Part shown: piece by piece, positions 17,094-25,956 of the stretch
Layout: each line of letters starts with the position of its first letter
Position numbering within the stretch: the stretch's first letter is position 1
Assembly (NCBI GenBank): GCA_964539785.1
Contig: CAZIJQ010000011.1
Coordinates: 1-49,356 of the forward strand
DNA length: 49,356 bases
From: JABMPO01 sp964539785
Lineage (GTDB): Bacteria > Fidelibacterota > Marinisomatia > Marinisomatales > TCS56
Direction: 5' to 3'
Position numbers and translations under genes: made by a program
The notes under the pieces: model-generated
Told to the model about the DNA's origin: nothing
Seen by the model: the letters and a program-made list of their open reading frames with translations, nothing else
The model's database searches: none

Positions 17094-17384
17094 ATGGCAG
17101 TAAAGCCAATTTCAATTAGACAAATGGAAAAACAAACCGCCGATGTGTACGAAGCGGTTGTAATCATGACCCAGCGGGCCAAGCAGATTGCCCAGAATCG
17201 TGTTACTCAAAAAATGATCAATGAAATGGAAGACTACGACAGCGATACGATTGATCTCATGGCTGAAGAAGTAGACCAGGCCTACGAAGAGCAGGAAAAA
17301 TCTACAACGGTCGCAATCGACGAGTTTATGGAAGGTGATCTTTCCTGGCGTGACATTTCCGAGGATGCACCAATCGAATTCTAA
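17094..17384 (+). CDS. rpoZ: RNA polymerase omega subunit
   Basis: A 96-residue omega protein recognised by YEAVVIMTQRAKQIAQNR near residues 19-36, the conserved beta'-clamping helix region of RpoZ/Rpb6. The C-terminal half is acidic (EDYDSDTIDLMAEEVDQAYEEQ). The ribosome site AAGGAG lies just before the ATG. The position after gmk is the standard one. Confidence 0.9.
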   Translation: MAVKPISIRQMEKQTADVYEAVVIMTQRAKQIAQNRVTQKMINEMEDYDSDTIDLMAEEVDQAYEEQEKSTTVAIDEFMEGDLSWRDISEDAPIEF

Positions 17385-17386
17385 CA

Positions 17387-18064
17387 ATGACTGTGGATTC
17401 CCGGGATCAAATCAAGCGCTATTTTGAGCAAAGCCAGCAATTGTTTGGCAATGAGATTTACCGTACCAATGAACCTGCTGCCGAGGTGTATCAATCTACC
17501 GTAGATTCATTGGACGAATTTCGATCTCAGATAAATATCTGTAAGCGTTGCTCACTGGCGGCAACCAGGACGAATTTTGTCTTTGGTGCAGGTGATCCGA
17601 ATGCGGATTTGGTTTGTGTTGGCGAAGCTCCCGGTGCTGATGAAGATGCTCAGGGTGTGCCATTTGTGGGCCGGGCCGGTAAATTGTTAGATAAAATTCT
17701 GGCAGCTATTGATATCAGCCGCGAGCACAATGTTTTTATCTGTAATGTGCTCAAATGCCGCCCACCCCAAAACCGCGATCCTTTGGCCGAAGAAGTCCAA
17801 CAATGTGAACCGCATCTGATTCGTCAACTTGAACTAATCAAGCCTAAATTGATTGTTGCACTGGGACGAGTTGCCGCTAAAACTCTGCTTAAAATTGAAG
17901 GTAATGTCGCCCTGAAAGATTTGCGCAATAAAATTCACGATTATCACGGTACACCGTTGATAGCAACATATCATCCGGCAGCCCTGTTGCGCAGCAGTCG
18001 CTTTAAACAGCCCACCTGGGAAGATTTTAAATGGATAAAAAAAATTCTAAATAGTGAAGCATAG
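17387..18064 (+). CDS. Type 4 uracil-DNA glycosylase (4Fe-4S)
   Basis: A 225-residue family 4 UDG that excises uracil arising from cytosine deamination. The four cluster cysteines are Cys52 and Cys55 (CKRC), Cys124 and Cys140. The active-site motif GEAPGADEDAQGVPFVGRAG starts at residue 79, and the second motif YHPAALLR follows near 195. The first 48 residues are an extension of unknown role. It begins two bases after rpoZ and two bases before dnaB, so it is co-transcribed with replication genes. Confidence 0.94.
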   Translation: MTVDSRDQIKRYFEQSQQLFGNEIYRTNEPAAEVYQSTVDSLDEFRSQINICKRCSLAATRTNFVFGAGDPNADLVCVGEAPGADEDAQGVPFVGRAGKLLDKILAAIDISREHNVFICNVLKCRPPQNRDPLAEEVQQCEPHLIRQLELIKPKLIVALGRVAAKTLLKIEGNVALKDLRNKIHDYHGTPLIATYHPAALLRSSRFKQPTWEDFKWIKKILNSEA

Positions 18065-18066
18065 GA

Positions 18067-19437
18067 ATGGCTAAAACACCAGAGCAGGATATTCATCTTA
18101 ATGTTCAACCTCATTCCGATGAGGCAGAGCAAGCTGTCTTGGGTTCCATGCTTACCAGTAAGGAAGCAGTTAGCAAAGTACTCCAGTGGTTGGATGAGCA
18201 GCATTTTTACAAAGAAAACCATGCCCGGATATTTCGTGGCATGGTTGAATTATTTAGCGAAGGCGAACCAATTGATACGGTTTCACTGGTAGATCGTCTC
18301 AAAAAACAAAAACAATTAAAAAATGTTGGCGGAGCCTATTATATAACCGGACTGGTGGAGAGTGTGCCAACAGTCGCCAATGTGGAACGTTATTCAAAGA
18401 TCGTTCTGGAGAAGGCACTTCTACGTCGTCTGATATTAGTTTCTCACGATCTGGCCAAAGATGCCTATGATGACAGTCGCGATGTCGATGAGATTCTGGA
18501 TCAAGCCGAACAAGCCATTTTCAATATTTCACAGAAGCGTCTTAAAGGTGGTTTCCAGCAGATCGAACCGATTTTACAAGAGACATTTGAACGTCTTGAT
18601 AAAATCCATGCCAGTCCGGGGTCGGTTACCGGTGTTCCTACTGGTTTGATTGATCTGGACGAAATAACGTCGGGTTTTCAGCCTGGTGAATTGATAATCG
18701 TGGCCGGACGCCCGGGAATGGGAAAGACATCACTGGCACTTACAATGGCTCGCAATGCCGCTGTCGAACACAATACTGCGGTTGGAATCTTTAGTCTGGA
18801 AATGGCCAATCATCAACTGGCATTACGCCTGCTGACTGCCGAAGCCAAAGTTGATAGCCATCTTGTACGAACCGGAAAATTACCGAAATCCCAGTGGCAG
18901 AATCTCAGTGTGGCTGTCGGAAATCTAGCTGAAGCTCCCATTATGCTTGATGATACTCCTGGAATTGGAATATTGGAACTGCGTGCTAAAGCCCGTCGGT
19001 TATTAGCAGAGAAAAAAGTCGGTCTGATTATGGTTGACTATCTCCAGTTGATGTCTGGTCCCAAAGGCGTTGAAAGTCGTCAGCAGGAAATTTCCGTGAT
19101 ATCGCGCTCCATGAAAGCCCTGGCGAAAGAATTGGAGGTACCGGTCATTGCATTATCACAGCTATCCCGGGCGGTGGAAAATAGAACCGACCACCGACCC
19201 CAGCTCGCAGATTTACGCGAAAGTGGCGCCATCGAACAGGATGCTGATATTGTAATATTTTTATATCGACCATTTTTATATACTGATGATGAGGAAGACC
19301 GTGGAAAAGCACAGATTATAGTTGCCAAACAGCGCAATGGCCCAACCGGAACTGTGAATGTTACCTTTATCGATCGTTATGCCAAATTTGAAAATCTTTC
19401 GGCATATGCTGATATGGATACTGAAGTGCCATTCTAA
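18067..19437 (+). CDS. dnaB: Replicative DNA helicase DnaB
   Basis: A 456-residue hexameric helicase that unwinds the fork and contacts primase. The N-terminal domain contains EAEQAVLGSML. The RecA-like domain has Walker A AGRPGMGKTSLAL near 212-224, SLEM, Walker B LIMVDYLQLM and the arginine-finger region LADLRESGAIEQDADIV. No intein or insertion is seen. Its stop overlaps the rel ATG. Confidence 0.97.
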   Translation: MAKTPEQDIHLNVQPHSDEAEQAVLGSMLTSKEAVSKVLQWLDEQHFYKENHARIFRGMVELFSEGEPIDTVSLVDRLKKQKQLKNVGGAYYITGLVESVPTVANVERYSKIVLEKALLRRLILVSHDLAKDAYDDSRDVDEILDQAEQAIFNISQKRLKGGFQQIEPILQETFERLDKIHASPGSVTGVPTGLIDLDEITSGFQPGELIIVAGRPGMGKTSLALTMARNAAVEHNTAVGIFSLEMANHQLALRLLTAEAKVDSHLVRTGKLPKSQWQNLSVAVGNLAEAPIMLDDTPGIGILELRAKARRLLAEKKVGLIMVDYLQLMSGPKGVESRQQEISVISRSMKALAKELEVPVIALSQLSRAVENRTDHRPQLADLRESGAIEQDADIVIFLYRPFLYTDDEEDRGKAQIIVAKQRNGPTGTVNVTFIDRYAKFENLSAYADMDTEVPF

Positions 19438-21641
19438 TGGAAAACCCGCTAGCCCGTTTCGCACCCCAGCTAGTTGGGGAATACCCGCGACCGTTTATCA
19501 AACTATTCAAGCAACTTAATATTTCTGAATCAGAAGATAGTAAAGCCATTCAACAGGCATTGTGGAAAGCCTATGATTTCGGCAGTCATTACCATGAAAA
19601 CCAGAAACGGAAATCCGGCCGACCCTATTTTGATCATTGCCTGGCGGTAGCAAATATTCTGGCATCGTGGAACATGGATCACATTACCGTGATGGGTGGT
19701 TTATTGCACGATACCGTCGAGGATACACCAGCCACTTTGGAGGAACTTGAGGAAAAATTCGGATCCGATATAACTTGGCTGGTAGATGGGGTAACCAAGC
19801 TTGGGGATATAAAATTCAGCAGTCAGAAAGCCAAACAAACTAGCAATATTATGAAAATGTTGCTGTCGGTTGCTCGGGATCTGCGGGTCATTATTATTAA
19901 ATTTGCCGACCGCTTGCATAACATGCAGACTATCGGGTACTTGTCCCCGGTAAAACAACGCCGGATCGCCATCGAAACCCGTGATGTGTATGCTCCTTTG
20001 GCTCATCGCTTGGGTATGGCAGCGGTAAAATGGCAACTGGATGATCTGGTCTTCAGAACCTTGAATTCGAAAATGTTCAAGGAAATTGATCAACAGTTGA
20101 AAAATACCTATAAAGAACGGACACGCTATATTCGTGAATTCCATCGGCCTATTAAAGAAGAATTTGCCAAGCACAATATAGCAGCTAAAATTTATGGCCG
20201 TCCCAAATCGCATGCCTCGATCTATAAAAAGATGATAAATCGTGGCAAAGAATTTGAAGAAATATTTGACATCATTGCCATCAGGATCGTTGTAGATACA
20301 ACGGATCAATGTTATCTCGCCATGGGCATCGTACACCAGTTGTTCACACCAATTCCTGAGCGATTTAAAGATTTTGTTGCCAGCCCTAAGATGAATGCCT
20401 ATCAATCCATTCATACTACGGTTGTAGGACCCCGAGGTCGTAAAGTAGAAATACAAATTCGCACCCATTCAATGGAACAGACAGCGGAAATTGGTGTTGC
20501 TGCCCATTGGCGCTATAAAGAAGGTGGCAGCTATCAGGCGGAAATTGATTCACATATGAAATGGCTGCGCGAATTGGTAGATATTTTACAGAGTGAGTCA
20601 TCCGATCCCAGCGAATTTATGAACCTTCTAAAGATCGACTTATTCAACGACGTGATTTTTGTGTTGACACCCGATGGTGATTTGATTCAATTACCAGCCC
20701 AAGCCACACCAGTTGATTTTGCATTTCAGGTCCACACCGAAGTAGGGCTGCATTGCATGGGGGCAAAGATTAATAAAAAGATTGCTCCTCTAAATACGAT
20801 ATTGAATAATGGTGATACTGTTGAAATCATAACCAGTCAAAAACAGACTCCTCACTATGGCTGGTTGCGCTTTGCAAAGTCGTCAAAAGCGCGGAATAGT
20901 ATCACAAAATATTTACGTAAAATTCGGTTTACCGAATCGGTTAAACTCGGTCATGAAATTCTCGAGAAAACTTTGCGGCGTTTAAAGCAGATTGAATTGA
21001 GCAAGAAGATTCAGGACGCTCACGATAAGCTGGGTTATAAAACCCGGGATGATCTGATTGCCGCCATTGGCGATGGTACATTAATGATCAGGGATATTCT
21101 TAAAAAACTATTTCCCAGCGAAGAATCTAAAACTCTCGCAGATGCAGATAAAATTGTTGATGGCGATAGTTTTCTGCGATTAGCCCGCGGCTCTGCCCGG
21201 GGTGTTAAATTACAGGGTATTTCGGATCTGCTCGTAACTTTCGGAAAATGTTGTAATCCCATACCGGGAGATGACCTGATGGGATTTGTTACCCGCGGTC
21301 GGGGAATTACTCTACACCGCGCGGACTGTGCCAGTCTGCCACTCCTTGACGAAGATTCAGATCGAATAATTCCCGTCGATTGGGATGTTGGTAAAAATGA
21401 GACTTTCAGCGTTCGAATAAAGGTTGTCAGTCAGGATCGTTTCGGAATTTTAAAGGAAATATCCGAAGCCATAGCCGACGATGACATAAATATTTCCAGC
21501 GTTGATCTAAGAACCAAGGATAATATTGTTACAGCCTATTTTGTTGTTCAGGTCAGTGATAAAAAACAACTTGAACGCATTAAGAAGCGAATAATTAAAA
21601 TTCCAGGAATTGATTACATAGAAAGGACGGTAAGAGATTGA
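19437..21641 (+). CDS. rel: Bifunctional (p)ppGpp synthetase/hydrolase (Rel/SpoT)
   Basis: A 734-residue long RSH enzyme. The hydrolase domain has His67, His91-Asp92, Glu95-Asp96 (LLHDTVEDT) and Asp158/Asn162 (KFADRLHNM), so hydrolysis is expected to be intact. The synthetase domain shows YGRPKSHASIYKKM, FDIIAIRIVVD, RFKDFVASPKMNAYQSIHT and VEIQIRT. TGS, helical, zinc-finger (CCNPIPGDD near 605) and ACT domains follow. The usual N-G-Y-Q of the synthetase loop reads N-A-Y-Q. It is the only RSH in the window and probably does both synthesis and degradation. Confidence 0.96.
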   Translation: MENPLARFAPQLVGEYPRPFIKLFKQLNISESEDSKAIQQALWKAYDFGSHYHENQKRKSGRPYFDHCLAVANILASWNMDHITVMGGLLHDTVEDTPATLEELEEKFGSDITWLVDGVTKLGDIKFSSQKAKQTSNIMKMLLSVARDLRVIIIKFADRLHNMQTIGYLSPVKQRRIAIETRDVYAPLAHRLGMAAVKWQLDDLVFRTLNSKMFKEIDQQLKNTYKERTRYIREFHRPIKEEFAKHNIAAKIYGRPKSHASIYKKMINRGKEFEEIFDIIAIRIVVDTTDQCYLAMGIVHQLFTPIPERFKDFVASPKMNAYQSIHTTVVGPRGRKVEIQIRTHSMEQTAEIGVAAHWRYKEGGSYQAEIDSHMKWLRELVDILQSESSDPSEFMNLLKIDLFNDVIFVLTPDGDLIQLPAQATPVDFAFQVHTEVGLHCMGAKINKKIAPLNTILNNGDTVEIITSQKQTPHYGWLRFAKSSKARNSITKYLRKIRFTESVKLGHEILEKTLRRLKQIELSKKIQDAHDKLGYKTRDDLIAAIGDGTLMIRDILKKLFPSEESKTLADADKIVDGDSFLRLARGSARGVKLQGISDLLVTFGKCCNPIPGDDLMGFVTRGRGITLHRADCASLPLLDEDSDRIIPVDWDVGKNETFSVRIKVVSQDRFGILKEISEAIADDDINISSVDLRTKDNIVTAYFVVQVSDKKQLERIKKRIIKIPGIDYIERTVRD

Positions 21642-21949
21642 AAGCAATAACTTACACAAAAAAAGAGATTGCCAAACGGGTCGCCGAACGTATGGGTGAA
21701 ACTGTTGATGGAACCTCGAAATTTGTCGATGAGACATTCAAGGTCATGAAGGATATGCTATGCGAGGATAAGCTACGGCTGCGCATAGAAATCCGTAATT
21801 TCGGTGTTTTCGAAGTTAAACCTACCAAAGCAAAGCCCAGGGCTCGTAATCCCCGTACTAACGAGGAAGTATATGTACCTGCCCATAAAAAGACCCATTT
21901 TAAACCCGGCAAGATCGTCAAAACCCATCTCAGCAAACCACTTACATAA
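21638..21949 (+). CDS. HU/IHF-family DNA-binding protein
   Basis: A 103-residue histone-like protein: two N-terminal helices (YTKKEIAKRVAERMG) and the beta-arm segment IEIRNFGVFEVKPTKAKPRARNPRTNE, including the Arg-Asn-Pro tip that intercalates into DNA. It bends and compacts DNA. It starts with TTG overlapping the rel stop (TTGA), with AAAGGA ten bases upstream, indicating coupled translation. HU and IHF cannot be separated from this sequence alone. Confidence 0.93.
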   Translation: MKAITYTKKEIAKRVAERMGETVDGTSKFVDETFKVMKDMLCEDKLRLRIEIRNFGVFEVKPTKAKPRARNPRTNEEVYVPAHKKTHFKPGKIVKTHLSKPLT

Positions 21950-21969
21950 CGCTGAGGAGCGATTCGATT

Positions 21970-22395
21970 ATGGGTCGCATTTTAGGTATTGACCACGGCG
22001 ACAGTCGAATAGGATTGTCGCTGTCGGATCCTCTGCACATGATCGCTTCACCTTTCCGAACAATTTCAGCTCGGACTGGTGGAGCGGTTATGCATTTGTT
22101 GCAAGAAATTATTGCGGAAAATGATGTAGAGAAAATTGTAGTGGGATATCCGCGAGGGATGAAAAATCAAATCACCGCTCGCACCCGGGTAGTTGAGCAA
22201 TTTGCAGTGGAATTGAAGACCTTGGGAATACCGGTCATTTTAGAAGATGAACGATTGAGTACGGTAAGTGCGATCAAAGCCCTGATCCAGCAAAATGTGA
22301 AAACCGGACATAAAAAAGGACTGGTTGACCAGACTGCCGCGGCAATCATCCTGCAGCAATTTCTTGATCGGCCCATTAAGCCAGATGCTGAATAG
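21970..22395 (+). CDS. ruvX: RuvX/YqgF Holliday-junction-resolvase-like protein
   Basis: A 141-residue RNase H-fold protein with GRILGIDHGDSRIGLSLSDP at the N-terminus, VVGYPRGM in the middle, the DERLSTV motif, and the C-terminal VDQTAAAIILQQFLD that carries the last acidic residue. Homologs act in 16S rRNA 5' processing or as resolvases; either is possible. GAGGAG precedes the ATG. The last 11 bases overlap lnt. Confidence 0.94.
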   Translation: MGRILGIDHGDSRIGLSLSDPLHMIASPFRTISARTGGAVMHLLQEIIAENDVEKIVVGYPRGMKNQITARTRVVEQFAVELKTLGIPVILEDERLSTVSAIKALIQQNVKTGHKKGLVDQTAAAIILQQFLDRPIKPDAE

Positions 22396-23881
22396 ACTAC
22401 CGCACTGGCAGTTGGCAATTATTTCCGGTCTTTTAATCGGAGCTGCTTACCCCATGCTGCCATTCGGGTTTCTGGCTTGGTTTGGGTTTGTCCCGTTCAT
22501 TCATATTACTCTTAATGCAACTCCCGGTAATTCATTTCGATTAGGATACCTGGCGGGATCGGTAGCTAATCTTGTGGCAGTTTACTGGATTGGCTTTAAT
22601 TCGGGTGCCGTATTCATAACCGCTTTAGCCTCAATGATCGGGGCGATTTTATATCTTGGTATTTTCTGGGGATTATTTGCTCTGGTTATTAGCTGGTTAA
22701 ATGTAAAAACCGGACGTGGGTTAGTGCTATGGCCCTTATTGTGGGTATTAATGGAATACGTACGCAGCTTCGGCGCCATGGGATTCCCTTGGATTAATCT
22801 GGCAACTACACAGGCGGGCTATTTGCCTCTGATTCAACTGGCCGAAATCACTGGATCCTATGGTATTGCATTTTGGATTATATCAATCAATGTGCTTATT
22901 TATCGTGCGCTAACATCGCAAACAAAAACAAAATTGGCCTTAATTTATGGCGCAGTTATCTTCTTGCTGGTATTTATTACTGGTCTATTACGAATTGATT
23001 ATCTTAAAGATATAGATCACTCGCAGTCAATCGACATAGCTATTGTCCAGCCAAATCTGAATCCCAATGATAAATGGAAGAGTGAAAAGCGTGAGAATGT
23101 TTTTAACTTGATGGATTCCACTCTGGTCGAGGCATTAGCTCTCAAACCGCAGCTTGTGATCTGGCCTGAATCGGCTGTTCCAGCTTATTTAAGAACAAAT
23201 AAATATCGCAGCCGCCGTATCGAAAAGCGAGTATTTGATGCTGGTATTCCTTTGTTAACCGGCGCAGTGGATCGCTTGAAACAAGACAATGGTGAATGGT
23301 CAGTATATAACGGCTCGATATTGTACAAACCGGATAGCACTCAGACCATTTATCATAAAATGCATTTGGTACCATTCGCTGAGTACATACCACTATCAGG
23401 GGAATTCCCGGTTTTGAAAAAATTAAATTTCGGACAGGGAAACTTTGCTCATGGTGAAATGTTTACCATTTTTGAAGTGGACTCAGTCAGATTTTCAAAC
23501 ATTATATGTTATGAGTCCAGTATCCCACAATTGGTTCGAAAATTTGTCGGCGCTGGAGCACGCATGATAACAATTGAAACTAATGATGCCTGGGTCGGAC
23601 AAACTTCCGGACCCTATCAGCATTATGCACTGGCAGTGCTACGTGCAGTCGAAAACCGGGTTCCGGTTGTGCGTTGTGCGAATACCGGCATATCTGGTTA
23701 CATTGATATTACCGGGAAGACGACTAATAAAATTCCTCTTAATGAATTGGGAATCGTCAAACAAGTTGTTAATATCCCGTCTCGGGTAAGTTTATATGCA
23801 CGATTTGGTGATATATTTGTATTTGTAAATTTTTTGATAATGATTATTATTTCAGGTGTAGGATGGAAAAGAAAATACTAG
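22385..23881 (+). CDS. lnt: Apolipoprotein N-acyltransferase
   Basis: A 498-residue inner-membrane enzyme that adds the third acyl chain to lipoproteins before Lol sorting. Several N-terminal membrane helices (about residues 8-200) are followed by a periplasmic nitrilase-like domain with the full triad: Glu262 (IWPESAVPAY), Lys325 (HKMHLVPFAEY) and Cys375 (NIICYES). A final helix lies near 480-495. I start at the ATG inside ruvX; upstream in-frame codons would encode unrelated sequence. lolA is also in this window. Confidence 0.95.
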   Translation: MLNRLPHWQLAIISGLLIGAAYPMLPFGFLAWFGFVPFIHITLNATPGNSFRLGYLAGSVANLVAVYWIGFNSGAVFITALASMIGAILYLGIFWGLFALVISWLNVKTGRGLVLWPLLWVLMEYVRSFGAMGFPWINLATTQAGYLPLIQLAEITGSYGIAFWIISINVLIYRALTSQTKTKLALIYGAVIFLLVFITGLLRIDYLKDIDHSQSIDIAIVQPNLNPNDKWKSEKRENVFNLMDSTLVEALALKPQLVIWPESAVPAYLRTNKYRSRRIEKRVFDAGIPLLTGAVDRLKQDNGEWSVYNGSILYKPDSTQTIYHKMHLVPFAEYIPLSGEFPVLKKLNFGQGNFAHGEMFTIFEVDSVRFSNIICYESSIPQLVRKFVGAGARMITIETNDAWVGQTSGPYQHYALAVLRAVENRVPVVRCANTGISGYIDITGKTTNKIPLNELGIVKQVVNIPSRVSLYARFGDIFVFVNFLIMIIISGVGWKRKY

Positions 23882-24504
23882 TTCTATTTTTATGCGGTCT
23901 GTTAATACTTAGTGGTCTTAGTGCTCAAATGGCGCCAGACCAGCAAAAACCAATTTTCTCACCGGTGATCAAGTCACTGATATTACCAGGGATGGGTGAG
24001 TTCAGCTTGGGGCAGGAAAAACGTGGTCGATTCTTTTTAATCAGTGAAATCGCCTTGTTGACCAGCGTTACTTTGGCAGTTGTCCGCGCTCGGAACGAAT
24101 ATTCGTCAATGCGGTCTTTTGCTGCTGAGCATGCTGTTGTCGATGGTTCTGACGAGTCTGATCAGTTTTGGGTCAATGTCAGCAATTACTCATCCAGTGA
24201 TGCTTTTAATAATGAACACCTGCGCTGGCGCGAGTTTGACTCCCTTTACCCAAATGAGAATGATCAACTCTGGAATTGGGATTCTGAAAATTCACGAATT
24301 GAATTCCGCAATTTGCGGGTAAATCATGATCGACTGAAAAAGACCGCCAGTTTTATTACCGGTGCAATCGTAATGAATCATTTGATTTCAGCAATCGATG
24401 CATTGTACTTATCGCGAATATCTAAGCTGGGAAATATATCCTATAATCCGGGAATTGATTTCGTTTCCGGCACCTATCAACATTCGGTAACAATCAGGTT
24501 CTGA
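23863..24504 (+). CDS. Exported/membrane protein of unknown function (DUF5683-like)
   Basis: A 213-residue protein with a signal peptide (KKILVLFLCGLLILSGLSA, cleavage probably before Gln22). SLILPGMGEFSLGQEKRGR followed by a hydrophobic helix (about 54-74) resembles the glycine-rich start of DUF5683-type proteins common in the FCB group. A polar middle (about 75-150) rich in Ser, Asn and Asp is followed by a second hydrophobic segment (about 165-182). No catalytic motif is visible. Its start overlaps lnt by 19 bases, which suggests an envelope role, but I cannot name one. Confidence 0.6.
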   Translation: MEKKILVLFLCGLLILSGLSAQMAPDQQKPIFSPVIKSLILPGMGEFSLGQEKRGRFFLISEIALLTSVTLAVVRARNEYSSMRSFAAEHAVVDGSDESDQFWVNVSNYSSSDAFNNEHLRWREFDSLYPNENDQLWNWDSENSRIEFRNLRVNHDRLKKTASFITGAIVMNHLISAIDALYLSRISKLGNISYNPGIDFVSGTYQHSVTIRF

Positions 24505-24515
24505 TTCTTGTCTGG

Positions 24516-25241
24516 ATGGGGACAAACTGCATAGTAAAATTCTGGTTTTTTCTATCATTCGCAATTTCTGTTTTATTGGCTGATGATTCAACTACTCTAA
24601 TTGTTTATACACTGGTTCTGGCTACTTTATTAGCTTTTAGTTTCAGGCATGTTAAGCCAGTTATTATTCGATTGAAACCATTCATCTTTTTTTTACCGAT
24701 CATGATTGTGCTGTATGTGGTTTTTTCAATTATTTTGACGGCAATGGATTTCTATCAGATTATGGCGGAGGGCTGTTTCGCCTTGTCAAAATTATTAGTA
24801 ATGGTCGCTGTCATGAGCCTATATTTTGAAATCTCGAGATCAGATGATATTCTGATTGCTGTTCGCAGCTTATGGAGCAAGACTAAATTGCCTTGGCGTT
24901 GGGCCGAGGATAGTCTAATATTTTTAGAGCTGACTTTGAGGTTTTTTCCGACATTTCAACGGGACTGGGAGCATCTAAGATGTGCGCGCACAGCATTGGG
25001 ATTAAATCGGTCAGCGGGTCGCGTTGCTCAAATCAAACAGATTGCCAATGATTTTCCCGCTTTGATATTTCTCAGCCTGCGAAGAGCCGATGAAACCGCT
25101 TTAAGCATTTACCTGCGAGGCTATGGGAAAAAAATACCGCGCGGTATTGTTAATCCGATTCCGTTTACAGCTATTGACGGAATAGCATTCGTTGGTGTTG
25201 CACTGATTTTCTATTGGGTCAATTTCAATGCAACGCTATAA
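24516..25241 (+). CDS. ecfT: EcfT-like transmembrane component of an ECF transporter, orphan
   Basis: A 241-residue membrane protein with about five hydrophobic segments. The cytoplasmic coupling region between them (about 105-205) is typical of EcfT: RFFPTFQRDWEHLRCARTALG, then SLRRADETALSIYLRGYGKK. In EcfT these two helices carry A-R-G motifs that dock on the ATPases. Here the first reads A-L-G and the second L-R-G, so the first is degenerate. No EcfA ATPase or substrate-binding S protein is nearby. It overlaps truA by 14 bases, matching the ecfT-truA end of the Firmicutes ecfA1-ecfA2-ecfT-truA order. Confidence 0.78.
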   Translation: MGTNCIVKFWFFLSFAISVLLADDSTTLIVYTLVLATLLAFSFRHVKPVIIRLKPFIFFLPIMIVLYVVFSIILTAMDFYQIMAEGCFALSKLLVMVAVMSLYFEISRSDDILIAVRSLWSKTKLPWRWAEDSLIFLELTLRFFPTFQRDWEHLRCARTALGLNRSAGRVAQIKQIANDFPALIFLSLRRADETALSIYLRGYGKKIPRGIVNPIPFTAIDGIAFVGVALIFYWVNFNATL

Positions 25242-25956
25242 GCTGCTGCTTCAATACGATGGATCCAATTTTCGTGGCTGGCAGTCCCAGAAAAATGACC
25301 GAACTATCCAAGGTGAACTGGAAAGGGCGCTATCGGTATTAAATCATGGCAAACGCGTGACTGTAGTTGGTGCTGGTCGCACCGATTCCGGTGTTCATGC
25401 GACCGGGCAGATCGCCCATTTTGACTTGAACACCAGATTATCAGAATCAGATTTACTAAAAGCTATCAACGGTAACCTGCCCGAGGATATCAGAGTAGAT
25501 GATTGTTCTGCTACTGCAATGGATTTTCATGCCCGTTTTTCGGCTATTAAAAGAATTTACCAGTATAATTGCCGTACTGATGAATATCTACTCGATCGAC
25601 ATTATTCCTGGCTGGTTGGGAAGGTAGATATTGACCGCATGTCCAAAGCTGCCGGAATGATCATTGGAGACCACGATTTCACATCATTTTGCAAAATCAA
25701 TCCGGAACTCGAGCATAACAATTGTTTGATTTACCATTCTTCATGGAATCTGAAAGGGCCGATAGTAAATTATAAGGTTATCGCAAACCGATTTTTACAT
25801 CATATGGTACGATATCTGGTGGGAACCATGGTTGCAATCGGTCGCCATCAAACCGGTTTGAAGCAATTTGAAGAAATGATTTTGAATCCCGGCAAAGAAC
25901 ATAAGATTTATCGAGCACCTGCCAATGGATTAATCTTGAAAGAGGTTTTCTATTGA
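25228..25956 (+). CDS. truA: tRNA pseudouridine(38-40) synthase TruA
   Basis: A 242-residue pseudouridine synthase modifying the anticodon stem-loop of tRNAs. It opens with YKLLLQYDGSNFRGWQSQ, has the catalytic Asp53 in GAGRTDSGVHATGQ, and ends with FLHHMVRYLVGTM and APANGLILKEVFY. Length is normal. Its stop TGA is shared with the TTG start of htrA. Confidence 0.96.
   Translation: MQRYKLLLQYDGSNFRGWQSQKNDRTIQGELERALSVLNHGKRVTVVGAGRTDSGVHATGQIAHFDLNTRLSESDLLKAINGNLPEDIRVDDCSATAMDFHARFSAIKRIYQYNCRTDEYLLDRHYSWLVGKVDIDRMSKAAGMIIGDHDFTSFCKINPELEHNNCLIYHSSWNLKGPIVNYKVIANRFLHHMVRYLVGTMVAIGRHQTGLKQFEEMILNPGKEHKIYRAPANGLILKEVFY

Noticed and set aside
19701..20468. A 255-residue open frame on the - strand
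   Set aside because: It lies wholly antisense to the catalytic domains of rel, has no family resemblance and no ribosome site; it is a shadow of the codon pattern.
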